Shown one piece after another: positions 57,801-64,000 of a stretch of 64,000 nucleotides of DNA. The position numbers and the translations under genes are program-made. The stretch comes from Zygaena filipendulae (Eukaryota; Arthropoda; Insecta; Lepidoptera; Zygaenidae). Positions within the stretch are counted from its first letter, which is position 1, and each line of letters opens with the position of its first letter. Under the pieces are notes generated by a model that was not told the origin of the DNA, did no database searches, and saw only the letters and a list, made by a program, of their open reading frames with translations. The stretch is taken from contig OU015654.1 of the NCBI GenBank assembly GCA_907165275.2, forward strand, positions 2,745,501-2,809,500, read 5' to 3'.

Positions 57801-58587
57801 TAAATAATAATTAATGTTGTTTACCAGGAACAATGCGCCAAATATGACCGCCTGACCTCGTGCGTGGTGAAAGCGCTTAAGGAGTGCTCATCGACCTACC
57901 CCGGCAACATGGCAGACTCGCTGTTCCAAGACATCCGCAAGAAGTCATCTTGCAGGGACATTCCCGTGAATATTATCCCAATCTTATTTTTAGCTTATCA
58001 TCGATCGTCTTCTTCTTCTTCTTTAATAATGGCGTCTATAATATAATATAATCAGTACTTTCAAACTAGTGCCGTGATAGTACCATGGACAGCGCCTGTG
58101 TGCGAAACCAATAACGCGCCTCTTTGGTTTTGACTTTGATATCACTGGAAAAAAATGTTAATAAGTAACAGGACAAAAAGTAAAAGTTCTTTCTTATTTC
58201 CAACGGGCATGATGGTGGATATAAAAATAAAAATTCTATTTAGTCCTCCAGTTAGAAAGTAGAAAAATAATACATACGTATTTTTTGCTTCTTCAAATTG
58301 TTGGAGAAATACTTAGATAAAACGTATTAAAGTTTCGGAGTGGGAGCTCGTGACGTCATAACTAAGTATAAAGAAAGTGTACCTTCCTACCTAGGCGTAA
58401 CTTTACACAGAATTTCAATTATCTAAATATATCGCCATGTAAAAAAGGAAACTATTGTGTCCAATATTTTTAACGGATTTAAAAATTATGCGTGCGATGC
58501 ACACATTTTTTGTAGGTGGCTCGGCTTTGTGTTTTACGAAATTATTTGTCTAATTGCGTCCATTCTCTTCCACAGAAACAAAACTGA
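51841..58587 (+). CDS. secreted 27-kDa hemolymph glycoprotein-like protein (DUF1397)
   Basis: Secreted cysteine-rich protein resembling the lepidopteran 27-kDa hemolymph glycoprotein family, whose biochemical function is unknown. Exons join in frame: 51841-51877, 53529-53623, 55126-55238, 56291-56454, 57031-57140, 57828-57965 and probably 58576-58587. Exon 1 is a signal peptide (MLRILVIAVLAV). The mature part has twelve cysteines in six short helical-looking segments, including ELCKKNG, NFLSCMRSYIN, QIEQCFHALIDGVSPCL, FVCHNDGDR, GPECFSAK and SCVVKALKECSSTYPGNMAD. Total about 222 residues, near the family's usual size. The weak point is the 3' end. Exon 6 could instead read through to a TAA at 58044, adding a low-complexity tail. 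The alternative used here takes the weak donor CCC|GTGAAT, a CACAG acceptor at 58571-58575, and stops at TGA 58585-58587, with AATAAA at 58696. Confidence 0.85.
52140..52285 (-). mobile_element. CTAGT-ended Helitron-like repeat (head type C)
   Basis: ACTAGCTTTGTCCCGCGGTT, GAGTTTCGGAATTCTCGCAG, GTGAAAGTCCCGTCAAAATT and GAACCGTTTCGGAGAC. Lies in intron 1 of the hemolymph protein gene. Confidence 0.7.
53870..54068 (+). mobile_element. CTAGT-family repeat (head type B), nearly full length
   Basis: CACTATTATAAATGCGAAAG, GTTTGTTTGTTTATTTGTTG, GGCTCAACCGATCGTCATGA, CACGTTGTCAGGGATACAGA, GGATTCCCGCGGGAACTCCG. The end is mutated to CTGGT. Intron 2. Confidence 0.78.
54200..54455. mobile_element. head-to-head pair of CTAGT-family fragments
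   Basis: Plus-strand head at 54200-54310 (ACTATTATAAATGCGAATGA, CTCAACCGTTCATCAT, TTTTCAGGGGTATCGAG). Then a minus-strand tail at 54347-54455 (GCTAGCTCCCCGTGATTTCA, GTTCCCGCTCGAATTCCGGG, CCCCTGACAACGTGAATG). Intron 2. Confidence 0.6.
55300..55440 (+). repeat. tRNA-derived SINE fragment, copy D
   Basis: GTGGTCATGGGTTTCCGCTA then TCGCCGGGTTCGATTCCCGC (B box) and GTGGGTATTATTCTCATTAT. A box degenerate. Intron 3. Confidence 0.5.
55740..55870. mobile_element. dispersed repeat with CGACTTCCAAAAAGG motif
   Basis: ATCGACTTCCAAAAAGGGGA, AGGTTCTGCATTCGGCTATA, TGTTCACCGATTACTCGAAG. The same motif is reversed at 38131 and forward at 48222. Common in Lepidoptera from memory; family not named. Confidence 0.45.
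56568..56725 (+). mobile_element. LINE 3'-end fragment with (TTTCA)n tail, second copy
   Basis: GACCAGCGCCGGGCCTCTAA, GAGCTGGTTACCTTTTTGTT, GACACGCTGTTTGTGCTACT, ACGAATAAACTTGATTTCAT. Parallel to 6771-6945. Sits in intron 4 of the hemolymph protein gene. Confidence 0.65.
58222..58482. mobile_element. MITE, AGTCCGTC family, copy 7, degraded
   Basis: TTCTATTTAGTCCTCCAGTT start, GCTCGTGACGTCATAACTAA core, TTGTGTCCAATATTTTTAAC end. It lies in the proposed last intron of the hemolymph protein gene, just before the final acceptor. Confidence 0.6.
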
Positions 58588-58695
58588 AGATCCCGTCGAA
58601 CGAGCCGAAGTCTTCGCCCCGAAGATATCTATCTTCGTAAGAGCATCTGCTCGATATGATAACGAAGTACCATCTGTCTAAAAAAATGTCGAATT

Positions 58696-58701
58696 GAATA
58701 A
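58696..58701 (+). terminator. poly(A) signal, 27-kDa protein gene
   Basis: AATAAA in GAATTGAATAAACTAC, about 110 nt past the proposed stop. It supports placing a last exon at 58576. Confidence 0.5.
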
Positions 58702-58778
58702 ACTACTTCTATTTTAAAACATGTTTTTCTTAGCATAGATATCTACCTACTTACTCTGCTTCGTAGTTTTATGGTATA

Positions 58779-58985
58779 ACTAGCTTTTCTCCTCGGTTTC
58801 ACCAGCGTTAATTTCGGAGTTCCCGCGAGAATTCCGGGGTAAAAAGTACTCTATGTCCTTTTCTGTACCCCTGATAGCGTGTATGCAAAATATGAGGATC
58901 GGTTGAGCCATTAAGATGTGAAAGCGTAACAAACAAAAAAACGAACATACATATATATATCGCTAATAAACACACATTTGGAAGT
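58779..58985 (-). mobile_element. CTAGT-ended Helitron-like repeat (head type B)
   Basis: ACTAGCTTTTCTCCTCGGTT, GTTCCCGCGAGAATTCCGGG, CCCCTGATAGCGTGTATGC, GGATCGGTTGAGCCATT. Confidence 0.7.
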
Positions 58986-60313
58986 TATGAATTACCAACG
59001 CCTATATAAGATGTGGAAAAATTTGCTGCAAATATTTATAAGGTCGAAAGTATGCACCGTTATAAACATGTTCATAAAATAAAAAAATTATTAAAAAATA
59101 TATTTTTTGCTTCAAACAAAGTAAATCAATCAAAAAAAACCTGCGAAGGCGCTTGCCGCTCAATCGCTTTACAAACACATTTCCGCGCGCCGGTATCTTA
59201 AAGTCGATCGAGCTGACCAGCCCCCTTATAGTACGGGCGCCCAAGAGGGGATTTGTGGATTAGCTAAAGCACGTCAGATGAACATAAGGGCACCATACCT
59301 TACCACCTTACCTTGCACCTTACCTTTTATCGCCCCCTGTTAATTTTTATTAAAAATATTCAATGTACCTACAGAATCGCAGATTCTACTCTTTTATTAT
59401 AGTGTAGATAAAACCCCTTTGAGTATTAATTCTATTAATCAACAATTAAAAAGCAACCGGACGGACCATATAAAATACATATTTTTCAAACCGTACACAT
59501 CTATATTTTGTTTTATAAACTACGAAAAATATTAGTACGCGTAGTCCGCTTGATCGGACAAGAACCGTACCACGGGCAAAGAGTTCTTCTACGTATCTTT
59601 GTTGATACGTGTGACAAGCAAAAATGAAGCAATGATGATGATGATCTCTGTGCAATAAAATTACTGTAGTGTACTACTACTGTATTTCTTTACTTTAATA
59701 TTTGTTATAATATGAAGGAATGAATGAAGAACATTTTATTGAGCATCACAATCAGTAGAAATAGATAGGTGCCTAACTAAAAACTATTGAAAGTAAACTA
59801 ATAAATATGTTATTTTACATGACTGTTACCTTTACACGCCCAACGTAATGTGACTTTATCAGAACTATCACGTAGGTATCTACATAAGTAGGTATTAAGA
59901 TCCATTTATATCTACAGACGTTGAGCGTGCCGGACACGTTCCGTCGCAGACAATTAAGTATCCTATAAAGTGCGCATTAACGTATTCACATCTATCGTGA
60001 CACGGGTCAGTATTCGCGGAAAGAATATTTTGTCTTCATTTCTGTACGTGTCTGTGGCTACATTACATGTTGAGCAGTGTGAATAGAGCATCGGAACCGT
60101 GCAGACGTCTTTTGTAAATAAATGGTGTTTGTCTGTAGATATAAATGGACCTTTAATTTTATTAAATCATCACACCAGTGCAATGCTGACCTTTTTGAAT
60201 GGAGATAATGTAGAGATACTGTGTAGATACATTACGTTACTTACCTACCGTTATTTTATCAAATATATGAGTATATTTTGGTAAAATAATCAAAACAAGA
60301 GGTTTATATATCT

Positions 60314-60555
60314 ACTAGCTATCCCCCGTGGTTTCACCCGCAGTAATTTCGGAGTTCCCGCAGGAGTTCCGGGGAAAAAGTACCCTATATCCTCCTTTTT
60401 ACCCCTGACGACTGGATACAGACACAGACACAGACACCCAGGTGCTTCAACTGCCTGCCTGAATTTTAAATAAATAAATAAAATCAGTTCAGTAGTTTTT
60501 TAGTTTATCGCGAACAGACAGCGGAGGCGACTTCATTTTATACTATGTAAAGATT
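60314..60555 (-). mobile_element. CTAGT-ended Helitron-like repeat (head type C), with insert
   Basis: ACTAGCTATCCCCCGTGGTT, GTTCCCGCAGGAGTTCCGGG, then a foreign A-tailed piece (to AAATAAATAAATAAAAT at 60468-60484) and the head block TCAGTTCAGTAGTTTTTTAG..CGCGAACAGACAGCGG. Confidence 0.6.
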
Positions 60556-60805
60556 GAAGAAATTAATTTAAATAATATTATAGGCTATATAATATAATAT
60601 TATATATTAATATTCTTACTCGGTGTTCACAAATGACTTTCCATGTTTTCCCTATATTTTTTTTTTCAGTTAAAAACAACCAACATCTACGATTACAATG
60701 CACTTTCTTTGATGTGCATATTTGTATTCTGTAAAATTATCTATTATTTCGCAATAAAAATTGGCGTAATTACTAAATTGAGCTTCAAACTAATGTTTAT
60801 CTTTA

Positions 60806-60895
60806 ACTAGCTGTTTCATCTGCGATCATTTCGGGGATCCTGCGGGAATACCGGTGTAAAAAGTACACTATATCCTTCTCTATCCATTTCGTGCT
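60806..60895 (-). mobile_element. CTAGT-ended Helitron-like repeat, tail part
   Basis: ACTAGCTGTTTCATCTGCGA, GGATCCTGCGGGAATACCGG, GTACACTATATCCTTCTC. Confidence 0.55.
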
Positions 60896-60996
60896 ATCAG
60901 CAGATGATAATCGACAAAAATGAACTGGAACGGATAAAGTTACAAGAACAACAAGTCAAAGAAGATACTGAGGTACTTATGGTTGTTTATTTCCTA

Positions 60997-61142
60997 ATAT
61001 TATAAATAAATGTGAAAGTGAGTTTATTATTCATATTTCACATCCTTTTGCATACATGTTGTCAGGGGTGCAAAAAAGGACATAGGTTTATGGTACCGGA
61101 ATTCCCCTGGAAACTCCTAACTTACCGATTAACAGCTGCTAA
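60997..61142 (+). mobile_element. CTAGT-family repeat, degraded
   Basis: TATTATAAATAAATGTGAAA, CATGTTGTCAGGGGTGCAAA, GGACATAGGTTTATGGTACC, GGAATTCCCCTGGAAACTCC. The end is lost. Confidence 0.5.
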
Positions 61143-61434
61143 CTATGGTACCCCTGATGTAATACTATATTTGTTCCCAAATTGACGAGGGTTCACCATT
61201 CTCATTTGTCACGATTGAAGATATTCCAAGGCAGAGACAACTAACTGTTAGGGACCTCTTAATTTTCCTGTCAGTTTATTGACAGTAAAAATGTTTTTGG
61301 TGTTTTAATTTAAATTGTAAGTACAATGAAGAGACAACATGTATGTATATTGTATGATGATCGGTCGAATATAATATTTAAAGCGTGAAATCGTAACAAA
61401 GTACTTTTTTGATACTTCCAACAATAATTATTAT

Positions 61435-61895
61435 CGCGATAGTTCAACCAATTTACACAAAACCTTGGCAAATTAAATAAACCTTCCTCATGAATCACTC
61501 TATCTATTGGTGAAACCGCATGAAAAACCGTTCAGCAGTTTTTGACTTTATCGCGAACAGACAGACGCGGCGAAGGACTTTGTTTTCTAATATGTAGAGA
61601 TGTAGTGATGTAATACGATGGCTCTTGATTCGCCTATCTGTAGTACCCCTAAAAAAAGACGGGTTTGGCGTTAACGGTAACGAAAATTTGGAATGCTTTG
61701 CAGTGAATGCAACATTTCAACTTCAAATTACGACGTATAAAAAATGTTTTTCGTCGCGTCTCTGTCTGTTTGTTCGCGATAAACTCAAAAACTACTGAAC
61801 GGATTTTCATGCTATTTTCACCAATAGATAGAGTTATTCGTGAGGAAGGTTTAACTATATAATTTTTGAAGGTTTTGCGTAAATTTGTTGAAATA
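61435..61895. repeat. diverged inverted repeat of head-type-C sequence
   Basis: The arm at 61435-61580 is the reverse complement of 61750-61895 at roughly 80 percent by eye. Shared blocks include CTCATGAATCACTCTATCTA versus TAGATAGAGTTATTCGTGAG, and CGCGAACAGACAGACGCGG versus its mirror. The spacer is about 170 bp. Confidence 0.6.
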
Positions 61896-61914
61896 TAACG
61901 ATAATTGTGTCGGA

Positions 61915-62040
61915 AAAAGTACCTACATTAAATTTTGCTTACTATCCATGTTGTCAGGGGAACAGAGTAGGACACAGGGTACTTTTTGTCCCGGAATTCC
62001 TCCGGGAAGTAAAGCGGACGAAACCGTAGGAAATAGGTAA
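61915..62040 (+). mobile_element. CTAGT-family repeat, tail part, end lost
   Basis: CCATGTTGTCAGGGGAACAG, GGACACAGGGTACTTTTTGT, CCGGAATTCCTCCGGGAAG, then degenerate. Confidence 0.5.
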
Positions 62041-62299
62041 TTTATAATAACTTACAATGTTCAGCTCACAACGAGCTCGTGGCGGGAGTGGACTACCGAC
62101 TTCAAACCGATCATCCGATCAGTAGCACAAACCAACATAATAATATTACGTGTATTTTTGTCTTTTGGATTAAATTTGTATTTTGTTATTTTTTACTTTT
62201 TAGTTTTGTGTTTTTGGAAGGCGGTTTGTATTTTTTTGTTAAAATTTTGTTTTTAACAGATTATTAAAGTTTATAGATTTTCGCGTTTTGAGCACATTA

Positions 62300-62428
62300 T
62301 ATTTTGTAAATTACGCGTGACTTGAACGCGATGTTTGCACCACGGCGTGATGCAACTCAGCCGAAACGTCAGGCAAAAAAGGTAATAAAAAACAAGTCCC
62401 GTTCAAGTCCCGCGTAATTTACAAAATT
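62300..62428. repeat. hairpin element upstream of the orphan secreted gene
   Basis: ATTTTGTAAATTACGCGTGA.. (62301-62328) pairs with ..CCCGCGTAATTTACAAAAT (62399-62426), one mismatch in about 27 bp, around a 70-bp loop holding GATGCAACTCAGCCGAAACG. Confidence 0.75.
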
Positions 62429-62500
62429 TAACAGATTAGTTCATATATTAGTCATTAGTCATAATATTCACGGTCATAGGTCAATTCAATATCGCGTTAC

Positions 62501-62507
62501 TATAAAA
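62501..62507 (+). promoter_or_regulatory. TATA box of the orphan secreted gene
   Basis: TATAAAA 60 nt before the ATG at 62561. A second TATATAAG follows at 62515-62522. No clear initiator. Confidence 0.6.
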
Positions 62508-62560
62508 GCGAGCGTATATAAGAAAACAATATAGAATTGAGAAGTGCCGAATCGAAAACA

Positions 62561-63664
62561 ATGAGGTTTTTACAATATTATGCCGCACTTTTGCTACTAA
62601 TCACCACAGTTGTGTGTCAAACAACAGAAGCACCAGCAGAGGCAGACGCTCCAAACTATGCATGTTTGAACGCCTTGCACATATTGGTGCGACCGGACTC
62701 GTTGCGAGTATTGAACATCAGAGAACAACGAGAACGCTACGATTATGTTACACTTTCCCGACATCACATTATTCCGTACGCGACGATGCGTGATTTTTAC
62801 AACAACCTGCTGGTCAGAGATCTAAGATTGTTCCAGCGAATGTTTACCGACGTGATTTCCGTCGCCGCCCAAAACGTGGGATTGTTCCTGACCGACCTAC
62901 GTTTGAGATTCGAAGACCACCGTTTACCAAATCTGCAACAATTGACAGAGCAGCACTTGCGACGTCGCGGCGGCGAGGTGAGTCAAATACAACTCATACA
63001 AGAAGTATACGCCTGGCTGCCGTTTAACATATATATCGGACCTAACCCCGACGACAGGGTAGACGACGCTCAAGCCAATGAATTCGATAGTACGGCAAGT
63101 GTTATAATAGGTTCTCCGAGAGCGCTAGTTCTCAATGAATTGTACCAAGCGATAGTGCGATACAATAATCAAAATACCAATGCAGAAAGCATCGTCGACA
63201 CCATGGGTGATTTGGTGCATATTACGATGATGCCTTACGATTTTGACCCCTCACAATGGCGCGTAATACAAGGCATCAACGAGTACCGGTTTGCGGTGGC
63301 ATCTGATGAAGTGAGAAGCGATCGTAGTTATCGAGAGCTCCGCTCTGATGATTATTGTAGTCTTGAAGATCAAGCCCACCACCACCACGACAGTTCGGAT
63401 CTTAAGCGTGATGTATCCAACACTGAATGCATCTTGCTAAACAACAACAACGACACGTTCTGCATCAACAGCCTGGACATTATCCAAGCCAAGATACAAC
63501 AAGGAACATTGAGTTGCACAAAAGATGGCGAATTCTTATCCATCGCTCTGACAGATCCAGACAGCAGTGGTGTACCAACCGATCGCACCCCACTAGTTAC
63601 AAAACCAGTTGTAACACTTATCGAGTTGGTCCTAGAAATCATAACTATAGGACTGTCGAAATAA
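62561..63664 (+). CDS. orphan secreted protein with HHIIP motif, single exon
   Basis: Not assigned to a characterised family. The 367-residue frame starts at the ATG at 62561 (context AAAACAATG); the in-frame extension upstream has no ATG. Residues 1-19 are a signal peptide (RFLQYYAALLLLITTVVC), followed by a short Thr/Glu/Ala-Pro linker. Residues 64-77 read TLSRHHIIPYATMR; the HH-I-I-P core followed by an aromatic-rich helix recalls HNH/Endonuclease VII-type nuclease toxins, but this rests on a short motif only and no second catalytic element is confirmed. A His run (AHHHHD) sits near residue 277. Mature cysteines at YAC (35), YC, TEC, FC and SC could form disulfides. The last ~20 residues (VVTLIELVLEIITIGLSK) are hydrophobic. 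No intron; TATA upstream and AATAAA just downstream support a real transcribed gene. Retroposition or horizontal transfer are possible origins. Confidence 0.8.
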   Translation: MRFLQYYAALLLLITTVVCQTTEAPAEADAPNYACLNALHILVRPDSLRVLNIREQRERYDYVTLSRHHIIPYATMRDFYNNLLVRDLRLFQRMFTDVISVAAQNVGLFLTDLRLRFEDHRLPNLQQLTEQHLRRRGGEVSQIQLIQEVYAWLPFNIYIGPNPDDRVDDAQANEFDSTASVIIGSPRALVLNELYQAIVRYNNQNTNAESIVDTMGDLVHITMMPYDFDPSQWRVIQGINEYRFAVASDEVRSDRSYRELRSDDYCSLEDQAHHHHDSSDLKRDVSNTECILLNNNNDTFCINSLDIIQAKIQQGTLSCTKDGEFLSIALTDPDSSGVPTDRTPLVTKPVVTLIELVLEIITIGLSK

Positions 63665-63690
63665 AGGTCATGTTCACATCTAATTATTCA

Positions 63691-63696
63691 AATAAA
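63691..63696 (+). terminator. poly(A) signal of the orphan secreted gene
   Basis: AATAAA 27 nt after the stop. A second AATAAA overlaps the stop codon itself (63660-63665). Confidence 0.6.
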
Positions 63697-63732
63697 CAAA
63701 TATTCACAATTTTATAATGAACTTTATTTTAT

Positions 63733-63900
63733 ACTAGCTGTACCACCCGAGTGAAACGTGTTTATGACAAATTTTTTTCCCAACATCCGATTTAAATGAA
63801 ACAAAGTCTATATGTTGCTCAAGGCTAAGCTTAATCTTCCTGTGAAAATCGCATGACAATCTATCTGTTCAGTAGATTTGGAGATTACAGAATAAAAATA
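63733..63900 (-). mobile_element. CTAGT-ended repeat (head type C), degraded
   Basis: ACTAGCTGTACCACCCGAGT, then degenerate sequence with CTATCTGTTCAGTAGATTTG. Lies directly beyond the orphan gene's poly(A) site. Confidence 0.5.
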
Positions 63901-64000
63901 TTTTTTTTTGTGGTTGGTTCTTCTTTTATCGCGAAACCGAAACCCAAAAATGATAGACACAAAAGTTACATAATGGCCCCTCTGATTCATATGCCTATAC

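Larger units (their letters stand above)
58720..62290. other. intergenic stretch dense in repeat fragments
   Basis: No supported gene. It contains CTAGT-family copies at 58779, 60314, 60806, 60997 and 61900, and a diverged inverted pair at 61435-61895. Confidence 0.6.

Noticed and set aside
1..64000. CRISPR arrays, bacterial operons, riboswitches
   Set aside because: No regularly spaced repeats with unique spacers and no prokaryotic gene organisation; the sequence is animal nuclear DNA.

Overview
The window looks like nuclear DNA from a moth or butterfly (Lepidoptera). It is AT-rich and has spliced genes with GT-AG introns. It is saturated with short repeats ending in a GC-rich hairpin plus CTAGT, CR1/Jockey-type LINE tails, tRNA-derived SINEs and foldback MITEs. 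I see no bacterial operons, CRISPR arrays or phage genes.

Layout. (1) Positions 332-14884, minus strand: twelve exons of ABCD3/PMP70, the peroxisomal half-ABC transporter, with the C-terminal exons beyond the left edge. Its introns hold many transposon fragments, including a solo-LTR-like insert nested in a MITE. (2) Positions 17645-24233: a near-perfect palindrome with 2,644-bp arms and a 1,301-bp spacer, carrying two intronless, divergently transcribed heat-shock HSP70 genes of 637 codons. Each has a mirrored promoter with heat-shock elements, TATA box, initiator and long A-rich leader. A 520-bp foldback element abuts the outer end of the right arm. (3) Positions 24750-51700: mostly gene-free, with many non-autonomous elements, a 5'-truncated Jockey-like LINE (about 34.2-35.5 kb) and a 5'-truncated CR1-like LINE with an 898-codon open frame (41.87-44.99 kb). 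(4) Positions 51841-58587, plus strand: a multi-exon secreted cysteine-rich protein of the lepidopteran 27-kDa hemolymph glycoprotein (DUF1397) type. (5) Positions 62561-63664, plus strand: a single-exon gene with TATA box, signal peptide, poly(A) signal and a His-His-Ile-Ile-Pro motif, which I cannot assign to a characterised family.

The genes do not form a pathway: a peroxisomal lipid transporter, a heat-inducible chaperone pair, a hemolymph protein and an orphan secreted protein. The most notable structures are the homogenised HSP70 palindrome with a single amino-acid difference between copies, the orphan secreted gene, and the modular CTAGT-ended repeat family, whose copies share a tail but carry different heads. 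All family assignments come from motif reading and memory of the families; no search was run.
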